The notes under the pieces were generated by a model. It worked only from the letters and a program-made list of their open reading frames with translations, did not search any database and was not told the origin of the DNA. DNA of 64,000 bases. It comes from Arthrobacter tumbae (GTDB taxonomy: Bacteria > Actinomycetota > Actinomycetes > Actinomycetales > Micrococcaceae). The position numbers were made by a program, and so were the translations under genes. Position 1 is the first letter of the stretch; the number at the start of each line of letters is the position of its first letter. Location of the stretch: the NCBI RefSeq assembly GCF_016907495.1, contig NZ_JAFBCC010000001.1:1364001-1428000 (forward strand). The letters run 5' to 3'. Shown piece after piece: positions 17,791 to 26,033 of the stretch.

Positions 17791-18492
17791 TCAGGGTTCG
17801 AGGACGTAACTCAACAGATCATTGAGCGTCTGCTCCATGTGCCGATCCATGGCCAGCCGGGCGCGTTCGGTGTCATGCGAGCGCATGGCGTCCATGATGT
17901 TGGCGTGCTCGGCAATGGCGTTGATCTGAATCTGGACCACCTTCGAGGTTTGCGCGCGCCGGGAGGCAAGGATCCGGGTCAGCGGCTCAAACAGCACCGC
18001 AACAAACACGTTCCCGGACGCATGCAGGATCAGGTCATGGAAGGCGAGATCGGCAGCGACGAAGCGGTCGACGTCGTTCGCTTCATGGGCGGCACGCATG
18101 TGTGCCAGTTGCCCGTCCATCTCGGTGAGTTCCTCGGCGGTGATGCGGCTCGCGGCGAGTTCAGCGGCACCGGTTTCGAGCATGCGCCGCAGCTCAATCA
18201 GCTGCACGGCCACTGCGGCGTCATCCTGGCCCTCCGACGCGGCACGCAGCACCGCCTCCAACGACGACCACTGGTTCAGTGGGTTCACGAACGTACCCCG
18301 CCCACGCTCTACGCGGAGGATCCGGCGCGCCACGAGGGTCTTCATCGCTTCCCGGACGGTCATGCGGCTGACCTCGTGCCGCGCGCTCAGTTCAAGCTCG
18401 CCGGGAACACCGGATCCGGGCGGGAATTCACCGGCAACAATGCGGTCGAGCAGCTCGTCAGCGACTTCATCGACCAGCGATTTGCGTGCCAT
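17791..18492 (-). CDS. GntR-family regulator, FCD (FadR) subfamily
   Basis: 233 residues from ATG 18492, four bases after GGGGGAG. The winged helix covers residues 1-70 (SLVDEVADELLDRIVAGEFPPG and SRMTVREAMKTLVARRILRVERGRGTFV), and the all-helical FCD ligand domain follows with the metal-site His in DLAFHDLILHASGN and later EHANIMDAMRSHD. FCD regulators usually bind organic acids. It sits between the GH35 gene (same strand) and the divergent OtnK-LtnD-GntP genes, with a matching operator at 18566-18582. Confidence 0.9.
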   Translation of the reverse strand: MARKSLVDEVADELLDRIVAGEFPPGSGVPGELELSARHEVSRMTVREAMKTLVARRILRVERGRGTFVNPLNQWSSLEAVLRAASEGQDDAAVAVQLIELRRMLETGAAELAASRITAEELTEMDGQLAHMRAAHEANDVDRFVAADLAFHDLILHASGNVFVAVLFEPLTRILASRRAQTSKVVQIQINAIAEHANIMDAMRSHDTERARLAMDRHMEQTLNDLLSYVLEP

Positions 18493-18565
18493 ACTCCCCC
18501 TCTTCCGGTGACCAGCCAAGTGTACTTGCGCGTCTGCATGGCCTGTGTCACACTATTTCACATGC

Positions 18566-18582
18566 AAGATGTCTGACATCTT
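18566..18582. promoter_or_regulatory. GntR/FCD operator between regulator and otnK
   Basis: AAGATGTCTGACATCTT is a 17-bp perfect palindrome around one central base. The core TGTCTGACA matches the usual shape of FCD-type GntR sites. It lies in the 131-base divergent region between GntR and the kinase gene and should serve both. Confidence 0.7.
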
Positions 18583-18623
18583 ACATTCAGAATCGAAGCC
18601 AGCTTTTCACAACGGAGTGCACA

Positions 18624-20078
18624 GTGACTACTGAGACAAACCTCCTCGCCGGTTACCCGGCCGAGCTCGCCGTATCCGCCGACGCGGTGGCCCAGACGCT
18701 TGAAAACCGCATCTTCGTAGTGCTCGACGACGACCCCACCGGCACGCAGTCCGTCTCGGATCTGCCGGTCCTCACCCGCTGGGAAGCCGAGGACTTCACC
18801 TGGGCCTACGGCGAGGGCAAACCCGCGGTCTACGTGCTGACCAACACCCGCAGCCTCGATCCCGCGGAAGCCGCCTCCCGTAACGAGGAAGTGGTCCGCA
18901 ACGCGCTCGACGCCGCTGCCCAGCTTGGATCCGACCTCCGCGTGAGCTTCGTCAGCCGCAGCGACTCCACCCTCCGGGGGCACTACCCGCTGGAGCCGGA
19001 CGTCATCGCCGCCACAGTGGCCGAGGTTTCCGGGGAAGTCACCGACGGCGTCGTCATCATCCCGGCTTTTCCCGACGCCGGCCGCATCACTATCGGCGGA
19101 GTGCACTACACGCGCGGAAGCGACGACGAACTGATTCCGGTCGCTGAGACTGAATTTGCGAAGGACGCCACCTTCGGCTTCACCAATTCGGAGCTGCCGA
19201 AGTATGTGGAGGAGAAGTCGGGTGGACGGTTCGCCGCCCGTGACGTGATCGTTCTCGACCTGAATATCATTCGCGCTGGCAGCGAAACCAGCGATCCGGA
19301 GCTGTCGGCGATAGCCATCGCAGACGCGCTCGACGGCGCCACCGACTCCACTCCGATCGTCGCGGACATCGTCACCGAGAACGACCTCCGCGCACTGTCG
19401 CTGGGCCTCGCCGAAGCTGAACGGCGCGGCAAGCGCCTGCTGTACCGGGTGGGACCGCCGTTCATGCGGGCGCGCATCGGGCAGGACGTTCGCGAGCCGC
19501 TTAGCAGCGACGAAGCGTTCGCCGGCACCAGCCCTAGCGCTGCGGGCGGCCTCATTGTCGTCGGCTCCCACGTCGGCGTGACCACGCGGCAGCTGAACGT
19601 GTTGACCACCGAGCACAGCGCCGCCCGCATCGTGGAGATTGACGTCGAACGCCTGCTGACCGGAGATTCGGACCGCTACCTCGACGAAGTGGTCGACGAC
19701 GTCACCACTGCCCTCGACGGCGCTGACGTCATCGTGCACACCAGCCGACTCCTGGTCCGCGCGGATGACCCGTCCGAGAGCCTGCGCATCGCGCGCACCG
19801 TATCTGCCGCCGTCGTCGACGTCGTCAACCGGACGCTAAAAGCGTTCCCTCCCCGCTTCGTCATCGCGAAGGGCGGCATCACCTCATCCGATGTTGCAGC
19901 CCACGGGCTGGAGATCCGTCACGCCATCGTGCGCGGTCCCATGCTGCCCGGGATCGTCAGCCTCTGGGCGCCCGTTGACGGCCCGGCCAAGGGCATCCCC
20001 TACATTGTTTTCGCCGGAAACGTCGGCGACGACCGCTCACTCGCAGACGTGACGCGCACCCTCAGCGCCACCTTCTAG
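18624..20078 (+). CDS. otnK: Four-carbon acid sugar kinase (OtnK-type, DUF1537)
   Basis: 484 residues from GTG 18624, with GGAG ten bases upstream. The N-terminal domain carries VLDDDPTGTQS and SRSDSTLRGHYPLE, the signature of the former DUF1537, and the C-terminal nucleotide-binding part carries VIAKGGITSSDVA. OtnK-type enzymes use ATP to phosphorylate 3-oxo-tetronate, made by the LtnD/OtnD dehydrogenase, to the 4-phosphate. The dehydrogenase gene follows after 50 bases, which supports this. No OtnC decarboxylase or OtnI isomerase is in the window, so the pathway must be completed elsewhere. Confidence 0.88.
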   Translation: MTTETNLLAGYPAELAVSADAVAQTLENRIFVVLDDDPTGTQSVSDLPVLTRWEAEDFTWAYGEGKPAVYVLTNTRSLDPAEAASRNEEVVRNALDAAAQLGSDLRVSFVSRSDSTLRGHYPLEPDVIAATVAEVSGEVTDGVVIIPAFPDAGRITIGGVHYTRGSDDELIPVAETEFAKDATFGFTNSELPKYVEEKSGGRFAARDVIVLDLNIIRAGSETSDPELSAIAIADALDGATDSTPIVADIVTENDLRALSLGLAEAERRGKRLLYRVGPPFMRARIGQDVREPLSSDEAFAGTSPSAAGGLIVVGSHVGVTTRQLNVLTTEHSAARIVEIDVERLLTGDSDRYLDEVVDDVTTALDGADVIVHTSRLLVRADDPSESLRIARTVSAAVVDVVNRTLKAFPPRFVIAKGGITSSDVAAHGLEIRHAIVRGPMLPGIVSLWAPVDGPAKGIPYIVFAGNVGDDRSLADVTRTLSATF

Positions 20079-20128
20079 CAACTTTCTCACTGCACCGTTC
20101 AACCCAGCACGTACCAACGGAGATACAC

Positions 20129-21031
20129 ATGAGCACCACTGATTACCAGGTCACCGTCCTCGGCCTCGGCGCGATGGGACTGCCGATGGCAACCCGCCTC
20201 GCAACGCAACTGACTGTCCACGGCTTCGACATCGCCGAGGAGCGGCTGAAGCTGGCGAACGACGCCGGTGTGCGCACCTTCGCTTCCGGGCGGGACGCGA
20301 CGCACGGCGCCGACGCCCTCCTGCTGGCGGTCCGCAACGGCGAGCAGCTCACCGAGGTCCTGTTCGGCGAAAACGGTGTCGCCGCAGCGCTGAAGCCCGG
20401 CGCCGTCGTCATCCTCACCAGCACCGTGGGTACGGAGGCGATCGCCGGCACGGTTGCGCGTCTCGCGGAATTCGGCGTTGCCCTCGTCGATGCGCCGCTG
20501 TCCGGTGGACCGAAGCGGGCCGGGGAGGGAGACCTGCTCATCGTCGTGGGTGCCGAGCCGTCTGCGGTGGAAGCGGCCCGCCCGGTGCTTGAGCTGTTGG
20601 CGTCAACGCTGAGCATTGTCGGCGACAAGCCGGGCGACGGCCAGGCGCTCAAGACCGTCAACCAGCTGCTCTGCGGCGTCCACATTGCCGCCGCCGCAGA
20701 GGCGATGGCGCTGGCCGACGCACTTGGCCTCGACCAGCAGAAGACTCTCGCAGCCCTCGAGGCCGGAGCCGCAGGTTCCTTCATGCTCTCCAACCGCGGT
20801 CCGCGGATCCTCGAGGCGTACAGCGAGGACGGCGCCGAAGTACTGAGCCGGCTCGACATCTTCGTCAAAGACATGGGGATCGTCGGTAAGGCCACCCGCG
20901 GGGCCGGGCTGGCGACGCCGGTCGCCGCCGCGGCCGAACAGCTCTACCTTCTCGGTCAGGCCCAGGGCCTCGCCGCTGCGGATGATTCCGCCGTCATCCG
21001 GGTTGTTGCGCCCACGAAGCGCAGCGCCTGA
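20129..21031 (+). CDS. ltnD: LtnD-type beta-hydroxyacid dehydrogenase (tetronate 2-dehydrogenase)
   Basis: 300 residues. The Rossmann loop VLGLGAMGLPMATRLA opens the protein, the substrate loop DAPLSGGPKRAGEGDL is near residue 130 and the catalytic Lys lies in GQALKTVNQLL. These are marks of the 3-hydroxyisobutyrate dehydrogenase superfamily. Its place directly after otnK points to oxidation of a tetronic acid such as L-threonate or D-erythronate at C2 with NAD+. The exact stereochemistry of the substrate is not shown by the sequence. Confidence 0.85.
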   Translation: MSTTDYQVTVLGLGAMGLPMATRLATQLTVHGFDIAEERLKLANDAGVRTFASGRDATHGADALLLAVRNGEQLTEVLFGENGVAAALKPGAVVILTSTVGTEAIAGTVARLAEFGVALVDAPLSGGPKRAGEGDLLIVVGAEPSAVEAARPVLELLASTLSIVGDKPGDGQALKTVNQLLCGVHIAAAAEAMALADALGLDQQKTLAALEAGAAGSFMLSNRGPRILEAYSEDGAEVLSRLDIFVKDMGIVGKATRGAGLATPVAAAAEQLYLLGQAQGLAAADDSAVIRVVAPTKRSA

Positions 21032-21149
21032 CGTCGTCGCTCACTGCACCATTCGGAACCGCACCGTTCCCGCTCAGGCGGCTCCCGCCGTCGTCGTTTG
21101 TATTGGCAGCCTCACCGCGAGGCTCCCGTTGTCATAGGAGACATCCCTT

Positions 21150-22565
21150 ATGAGCCCTCTCGCTCTCCTCGCCGTTGCAGTAGCGGGCGTTGCCCTGCTG
21201 CTCGTGGGAGTTATCAAGTTCAAGATTCCGGCGTTCCTGGCGCTGCTGGTGGTGAGCGTAATCGTGGCGCTGGTCGCGGGCATTCCGCTCGGCGACATCG
21301 TCAGCACCGTGACTGAAGGTATGGGAGGAACGCTCGGCAACGTCGCAATCCTCGTCGGTCTCGGCGCCATGCTCGGTAAGATGATCGAAATCTCCGGCGG
21401 CGCCCAGGCACTGGCGGGGAAATTTACCTCGGTGCTCGGCCCGCGCCGCGTGGTTGCTGCGTTGACCTCCGCGGCGTTCCTGCTGGCCATTCCCGTGTTC
21501 TTCGACGTCGGGTTCATCATCCTCGTGCCGATCATCTACGGTTTCGCGAAGGCTGCCGGCGTGAACCCGGTCAAGTTCGGCCTGCCGGTTGGCGCCATCA
21601 TGCTCGCAATCCACGTGGTTGTTCCGCCGCACCCCGGCGTTGTGGGTGGAGCCGGGATCCTCGGTGCGGATATCGGGTGGACCACTGTGCTGGGCCTGCT
21701 GCTCTGCCTCCCGGTCGGTGTACTGGGCTACTTCGTTGCGCAGAAGCTGAACCGTCGCGAGTATGAGATGCTCCCCGCCACCGCCGCCCAGTTCAAGCTG
21801 TTCGGTACCGGTGAATCCGACGTCGAGCGCGATACAGCGCCCGGCGGCACCGGAAGCGTAGCCACGCAGGTCCGCACCGCGCCAAGTCCCGCGATGATCA
21901 TCTCCCTGATCGTGCTTCCCATCCTGATGATCATGATCGGGACCGTCGGCGCCGTCATCCTCCCAGAGGAGACGCTAGGCCGGGACCTCGCCGGGTTCAT
22001 CGGCTCACCGCTGATCGCGCTGCTCACCGCTCTCGCTCTGGCGTACTACTTCCTCGGCATCCGCCGCGGCTGGTCCTCCCAGCACACCGGCGAAGTCATG
22101 GACTCCGCGCTGGCTCCCACTGCGATCGTCATCCTCGTGACCGGCGCCGGCGGCGTCTTCGGCAAGGTGCTGACCGTTTCCGGTATCGGAACCGCGCTGG
22201 CTGAGGGTCTTGCGGCCGTTGGTCTGCCCATCATTGTCATGGCGTTCATCCTCGCCGCAGTGCTGCGTGCCTCGCAGGGTTCGGCAACGGTCGCCATCAT
22301 TACGACGGCGGGTCTCCTCAGCGCGGCAGTCGCGGCAGGCGGCTATTCCCCCGTGCAGACGGCGCTCATTCTGATCGCGATCGGTTTCGGCGCGTTCGGC
22401 CTGAGCCACGTGAACGACTCCGGCTTCTGGATTGTGACCCGCTTCCTGGGCCTCTCCGTGGCGGATGGCCTCCGTACCTGGACTGTGCTGACCACCATCC
22501 TGGGCGTTGCCGGCTTCCTTCTCACCCTCGTGGTGTGGGCGCTCGTGGGCGGGTTTGCGGTCTAG
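21150..22565 (+). CDS. GntP-family sugar-acid permease
   Basis: 471 residues with about 12 membrane segments. Family landmarks include SVIVALVAGIPLGDI, GLGAMLGKMIEISGGAQ, VPPHPGVVGGAGILGADIG and RASQGSATVAIITTAGL. GntP proteins import gluconate-type acids with protons. As the third gene after otnK and ltnD it is the likely uptake system for the tetronic acid they break down. A 118-base gap with a small 6-bp hairpin near 21107 separates it from ltnD. A strong hairpin follows its stop. Confidence 0.9.
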   Translation: MSPLALLAVAVAGVALLLVGVIKFKIPAFLALLVVSVIVALVAGIPLGDIVSTVTEGMGGTLGNVAILVGLGAMLGKMIEISGGAQALAGKFTSVLGPRRVVAALTSAAFLLAIPVFFDVGFIILVPIIYGFAKAAGVNPVKFGLPVGAIMLAIHVVVPPHPGVVGGAGILGADIGWTTVLGLLLCLPVGVLGYFVAQKLNRREYEMLPATAAQFKLFGTGESDVERDTAPGGTGSVATQVRTAPSPAMIISLIVLPILMIMIGTVGAVILPEETLGRDLAGFIGSPLIALLTALALAYYFLGIRRGWSSQHTGEVMDSALAPTAIVILVTGAGGVFGKVLTVSGIGTALAEGLAAVGLPIIVMAFILAAVLRASQGSATVAIITTAGLLSAAVAAGGYSPVQTALILIAIGFGAFGLSHVNDSGFWIVTRFLGLSVADGLRTWTVLTTILGVAGFLLTLVVWALVGGFAV

Positions 22566-22605
22566 TTTTACTTTCCGCGATACCGTTCGCGCCTCCCGAT
22601 AGCTC

Positions 22606-22647
22606 TTTTGCCATCCGATAGCGGCCTCCCGCTATCGGATGGCAAAA
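22606..22647. terminator. Perfect 19-bp inverted repeat after gntP (GATAGCG family)
   Basis: Left arm 22606-22624 and right arm 22629-22647 are exact complements around a CCTC loop; arms carry CCGATAGCGG and run out in TTTT and AAAA. It can terminate transcription in either direction. Extra half-copies (CCCGATAGC at 22595, TTATCGGA at 22651) surround it, and the same core returns at 23783-23861, so it also looks like a repeated intergenic element. Confidence 0.75.
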
Positions 22648-22738
22648 CCGTTATCGGATCAGTTGTAGTCACCAGGCACTCCCACCCGTTATTGTTCGGA
22701 ACAGTCAGCTCCTTGTGCGGGGGCGCCGAGGGGGGAAA

Positions 22739-22996
22739 ATGAACTGGATCCGCGCCAACCGGTGGGTTGCAACCGGACTTGGCATCGCCGTCGTCGGGCT
22801 TTTGTTGGTTCTTGTTGCCGGAGCCACGGCGCCGCCTGCGTCGTTCGGCTGGATCGCTTACGCACCGTTGACGAGCAACACCGTTGTCTTACCCGGTCCG
22901 ACGGCGGGTGAAATCTTCGGCGGATCCCTGGCCGGAGCGGGACTCATCCTGTGCGCAGGTGCCCTCGGCTACCTTCGCGGACGGCGCCGGACGTGA
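22739..22996 (+). CDS. Small membrane protein 1 of tandem cassette
   Basis: 85 residues; ATG 22739 follows GAGGGGGG. Membrane segment 1 spans about residues 9-30 (WVATGLGIAVVGLLLVLVAG), an outside loop with FGWIAYAPL and LPGPTAGE follows, and segment 2 (about 56-76) ends in the basic tail LRGRRRT. Not recognised as a named family; proteins with an FGWxAYxPL loop and an Arg tail recur in actinobacteria. Topology is shared with the next two products. Confidence 0.6.
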   Translation: MNWIRANRWVATGLGIAVVGLLLVLVAGATAPPASFGWIAYAPLTSNTVVLPGPTAGEIFGGSLAGAGLILCAGALGYLRGRRRT

Positions 22997-23274
22997 GGCG
23001 GCTGCTGATCTCGCTGCTCGGTGTCGCCGCTTTGCTGGTTCTGGCCGGGGTGTCGCTGCTGTTTGGCCGGCCGCCAGCCGCCCCGCCACTTCCTGCCGCG
23101 CACGCCGGAGCGAGCATTGCGTATGGCTCAGAGCTCGTTATCGCGTACGACGACGGTGCCTCCTCCTCCGATCTGCTCACCACCGCCGGTGGCCTGCTGG
23201 TGTTGGGCGGCCTGATGGTCAGTTCCGGCGCCTACGGCAGCCGGCTCGCGAAGGAGGCTCCGGATGCGGGCTGA
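22993..23274 (+). CDS. Small membrane protein 2 of tandem cassette
   Basis: 93 residues from GTG 22993, which overlaps the previous stop by four bases. Membrane segment 1 is RLLISLLGVAALLVLAGVSLL, then an Ala/Pro-rich loop with SIAYGSELVIAYDDGASSS, then segment 2 (LLTTAGGLLVLGGLMVSSGAYG) and a short tail. Same hairpin topology as its neighbours. No function is known. Confidence 0.55.
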   Translation: MRRLLISLLGVAALLVLAGVSLLFGRPPAAPPLPAAHAGASIAYGSELVIAYDDGASSSDLLTTAGGLLVLGGLMVSSGAYGSRLAKEAPDAG

Positions 23275-23545
23275 TCCCGGATGGCGTAAAGCCATCGCCG
23301 TGTTGAGTGTTGGAGCGCTGCTGCTGGTTCTCGGGGTGTTTCTGGTGATCGGTTCCCAGCCGGTTGCCATGCAGGAGTTCGCTTCTGTCGGAGGTCAGGG
23401 CCAGGAATTCCACCTCACCTCGAACGGTGTCCTGAGCAACGGCCCGCTGTTGTTCAGCCCCGCAATGGGCGGCGTGCTTCTCGGCACTGGAGTGGCGCTG
23501 GCGGCGGGCGTGGGCGGGTTCGTGCTCGGCCGTCGTCGTCGTTAG
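23264..23545 (+). CDS. Small membrane protein 3 of tandem cassette
   Basis: 93 residues overlapping the previous gene by 11 bases. Segment 1 is KAIAVLSVGALLLVLGVFLV, the loop has EFASVGGQGQEFHLTSNG, and segment 2 (GGVLLGTGVALAAGVGGFVL) ends in GRRRR. Its tail and spacing resemble product 1, which suggests that the three genes arose by duplication. No function is known. Confidence 0.55.
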   Translation: MRADPGWRKAIAVLSVGALLLVLGVFLVIGSQPVAMQEFASVGGQGQEFHLTSNGVLSNGPLLFSPAMGGVLLGTGVALAAGVGGFVLGRRRR

Positions 23546-23564
23546 CTCCGGCTAGCATCGAAGC

Positions 23565-23759
23565 ATGCATGAAGAGGAGAACGATTCAGCCGACAGCCGC
23601 ATGGCGAACAGCATGGCGATCGGCATACCGTTCGGGCTGCTCATTGGAGTGGTCGTGGGCATCCTGGTGAACAACATCGGGTTGGGCATTGGCCTTGGAT
23701 TACCGCTGGGCGCTGCTGCTGGGGCGGTGGCTCACGCGATTCGCAACGGCGAGCGCTAG
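23565..23759 (+). CDS. Small glycine-zipper-like membrane protein
   Basis: 64 residues. An acidic head (HEEENDSADS) precedes two short glycine-rich hydrophobic segments (IGIPFGLLIGVVVGILVNN and IGLGIGLGLPLGAAAGAVAH). Small proteins of this shape are frequent in Micrococcaceae and unassigned. It is the last gene before a nested palindrome. Confidence 0.55.
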   Translation: MHEEENDSADSRMANSMAIGIPFGLLIGVVVGILVNNIGLGIGLGLPLGAAAGAVAHAIRNGER

Positions 23760-23782
23760 ATTCCTCATTCAGGTCCGGTTCC

Positions 23783-23861
23783 CGATAGCGTTCCAGCCCA
23801 CCGACAGCGGTTCAGTCTTCCGATAGCGTTTAACCGCTATCGCATGGCTGGACGGCTATCG
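23783..23861. repeat. Nested GATAGCG palindrome between convergent genes
   Basis: An outer inverted repeat (23783-23798 with 23846-23861, 14 of 16 bases paired) encloses an inner perfect one, CGATAGCG-TTTAAC-CGCTATCG at 23820-23841. The same CGATAGCG core forms the hairpin at 22606-22647. It lies between the ends of the plus-strand small gene and the minus-strand GNAT gene, where it could stop both transcripts. Confidence 0.65.
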
Positions 23862-23882
23862 CGAAACGTTCTGTGTGGTCCG

Positions 23883-24377
23883 TCAGAGCCCAATCCAGTA
23901 GCGAAGCTTCGCCCCTCCGTCAGGCGCTCCCTCCTGGATACCCCCGTGGCGCTCGATCGTTGCCTTGGACGCAAGATTGTCGGCGTCGCACGTCAGCAGC
24001 ACACTCTCAATCCCGAGTCCGTGGGCCTCGACCAGCGCCGCTTCGAGAATGAGGCTGGCGTAGCCGCGTCGCCGAAACGCGGGGAGCACTGCGTAGCCAA
24101 TGTGGCCTCCCACGGACAGCAGGTACTCGTTGAGCCTGTGGCGGATGGAGACCCTGCCGATGATGCGCCCCTCGTCCTCCGCCACCAGGAAGGTCGCAGG
24201 AACCCGGCCGGCCGGTACGCCGATGCCTCGTTGCAGGTGCTCGGTTTGCTGAGGGAAATCGCTCCAGTCCATCCCGGACTCATAGCCCAGCAGGAACTCG
24301 AAGTTCTCACGTTCAAGTTCCGCATGCGCCGCCGTCGCTTCGGCTTCGTCCTCGAGTGTAAGCGGTCGGAGTTTCAT
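23883..24377 (-). CDS. GNAT N-acetyltransferase
   Basis: 164 residues from ATG 24377 (MKLRPLTLEDEAEA). The acetyl-CoA site is VGGHIGYAVLPAFRRRGYASLIL, followed by GIESVLLTCDADNLASKATIERHGG, the normal GNAT motif A to B order. The protein is close to YhbS/Eis-unrelated general GNATs of actinobacteria whose substrates are not known. A longer frame reaches 24425 but adds residues outside the domain. Confidence 0.82.
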   Translation of the reverse strand: MKLRPLTLEDEAEATAAHAELERENFEFLLGYESGMDWSDFPQQTEHLQRGIGVPAGRVPATFLVAEDEGRIIGRVSIRHRLNEYLLSVGGHIGYAVLPAFRRRGYASLILEAALVEAHGLGIESVLLTCDADNLASKATIERHGGIQEGAPDGGAKLRYWIGL

Positions 24378-24529
24378 GATCGTCGACGCTAGCAGCGATC
24401 CAACGGCTATCCGCTTTGACCGCACCCTTGCCCGACGGCGCGGACCGTGATTCGGTTGATCGAAGGCTCATTAGCCCTTCGAGTTCCGACTCACAGATCT
24501 ATCCGGACACCGAAAGTAGGAGCAGAACC

Positions 24530-24955
24530 ATGGCAACAGGAGAAACGTCCAAGCTGATCAAGCTGAGTGACAGCGACCAGACCGTGGCTCCAGAAGAGGA
24601 CATCCGCGGGCTGAACGTCAAAGACAAAGACGGCGATGACCTCGGGAAGGTGGATGACCTGTTGATTGACGACGGCGAGAACAAAATCCGCTTCCTGGAG
24701 GTTGCCTCAGGCGGTTTCCTGGGGATAGGCGAGGAGAAATCCTTCATTCCGATCGACGCCATTACCAATATCGACGAGAACGTCCACATCAACCAGTCTC
24801 GTGGGCACGTGGCCGGTGCACCCACGTACAACCCCGAACTCGTCGATCAGACCGATTACTACGAAGACGTGTACGGATACTACGGCTACAGCCCGTTTTG
24901 GGGAGCAGGCTATATGTATCCCGCACTCCCCCCACGCTCTGGGCGTGCCCTTTAG
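24530..24955 (+). CDS. PRC-barrel domain protein
   Basis: 141 residues. The PRC barrel covers about residues 20-90: DIRGLNVKDKDGDDLGKVDDLLIDDGENKIRFLEVASGG split over several strands, then KSFIPIDAITNIDENVHI. The C-terminus is Tyr/Gly-rich (YYEDVYGYYGYSPFWG). Such stand-alone PRC proteins are linked to envelope stress in actinobacteria, but no function is proven here. AGGAG lies upstream of ATG 24530. Longer in-frame starts exist but extend outside the domain. Confidence 0.8.
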   Translation: MATGETSKLIKLSDSDQTVAPEEDIRGLNVKDKDGDDLGKVDDLLIDDGENKIRFLEVASGGFLGIGEEKSFIPIDAITNIDENVHINQSRGHVAGAPTYNPELVDQTDYYEDVYGYYGYSPFWGAGYMYPALPPRSGRAL

Positions 24956-24982
24956 CTAAAGCTCACGCGCGCAACGCTTTAG
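24956..24982. terminator. Weak hairpin after the PRC-barrel gene
   Basis: CTAAAGC and GCTTTAG pair across a 13-base loop, ten bases before the next start codon. No T-run follows, so it may be only a leader hairpin of the dehydrogenase gene. Confidence 0.25.
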
Positions 24983-24991
24983 ACTCCGATA

Positions 24992-26029
24992 ATGCGCGCA
25001 GTAGTTTTCGACCAGGTTCAGGGCCAGCCCGGCGTTCGGGAGGTACCGGCTCCAGCGGTCACTCCGGGCGGCGTCGTGGTCAAAGTGATGGCAACAGGCC
25101 TGTGCCGCAGTGATTGGCACGCCTGGGTCGGCCACGAGGACATCACGTTTCCCCACGTTCCCGGCCACGAGCTTGCCGGCATCATCACCGAGGTAGGCGC
25201 CGACGTCGTCCGGTGGAAGACCGGTGACCGCGTGACGGTTCCCTTTGTGTGCGGCTGCGGCCGGTGTGAATTGTGCGCATCGGGTAACGCCCAGGTGTGC
25301 CCCAACCAGCAGCAGCCGGGCTTCACTCACTGGGGATCCTTCGCGGAGTATGTCGGCCTGCATGCTGCCGACACCAATCTGGTGGCAATTCCCGACGGGA
25401 TAGATTTCGCGACGGCGGCCAGCCTGGGTTGCAGGTTCGCTACCGCGTACCGCGCGCTGATCAGCCGCGCGCAGGTGAGACCAGGCGAGTGGGTAACCGT
25501 TGTAGGTGCGGGCGGTGTGGGTTTGAGCGCGGTGATGATCGCTCGCGCGGTGGGCGCACGTGTGATCGTCGTTGACCGGAACGCGGAGGCCCTTGAGGTT
25601 GCGTCCAGGCTCGGCGCTGAGCACGTCCTCATGGCCGACGGCGGTGACATCCCGTCCGCTATTGCTCAACTCACCGACGGCGGAAGCCATGTCGCCATTG
25701 ATGCGGTCGGCAGCGAGCAGACCTGTGCGGACGCCATTCTGAGTCTTCGACGTCGGGGTCGGCATGTGCAGATCGGGCTGCTGCCTCCGGTCGAGGGCAA
25801 TCCTCGCGTTCCGATGGCGCGGGTGATCGCGCCGGAGCTCGATGTGCTGGGCAGCCATGGCATGGCCGCCGCCGATTATCCGGGGATGATGGCGCTCATC
25901 GAGGACGGCTCGCTGCGACCGGACCTGCTGATTGAACGCACCGTTGGACTCGCTGAGGCTGCTTTCCTGTTGCCAGGTTTCGATCGAGCGAAGCCTGCCG
26001 GGATGACGATCGTCGATCCCTGGCGCTGA
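24992..26029 (+). CDS. Zinc-dependent alcohol dehydrogenase (MDR superfamily)
   Basis: 345 residues. Catalytic zinc ligands are in TGLCRSDWHAW and HVPGHELAG; the structural-zinc loop has four Cys in CGCGRCELCASGNAQVC. The cofactor loop is VTVVGAGGVGLSAVMIA with an acidic Asp after it (VIVVDRN), pointing to NAD. It resembles medium-chain alcohol dehydrogenases with broad substrates; the true substrate cannot be read. It is monocistronic and converges with the 601-residue membrane protein gene. Confidence 0.9.
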   Translation: MRAVVFDQVQGQPGVREVPAPAVTPGGVVVKVMATGLCRSDWHAWVGHEDITFPHVPGHELAGIITEVGADVVRWKTGDRVTVPFVCGCGRCELCASGNAQVCPNQQQPGFTHWGSFAEYVGLHAADTNLVAIPDGIDFATAASLGCRFATAYRALISRAQVRPGEWVTVVGAGGVGLSAVMIARAVGARVIVVDRNAEALEVASRLGAEHVLMADGGDIPSAIAQLTDGGSHVAIDAVGSEQTCADAILSLRRRGRHVQIGLLPPVEGNPRVPMARVIAPELDVLGSHGMAAADYPGMMALIEDGSLRPDLLIERTVGLAEAAFLLPGFDRAKPAGMTIVDPWR

Positions 26030-26033
26030 GGAT

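Noticed and set aside
16661..17809. Plus-strand open frame opposite the GH35 gene
   Set aside because: No recognisable domain, and it covers the catalytic motifs of the GH35 protein on the other strand.
18558..19739. Minus-strand open frame opposite otnK
   Set aside because: Low-complexity Val/Gly/Asp translation and overlap with the conserved kinase motifs.
22606..23861. CRISPR-like array from the repeated GATAGCG units
   Set aside because: Copies are irregularly spaced, inverted relative to each other and separated by protein genes, so they are palindromic elements rather than repeat-spacer units.
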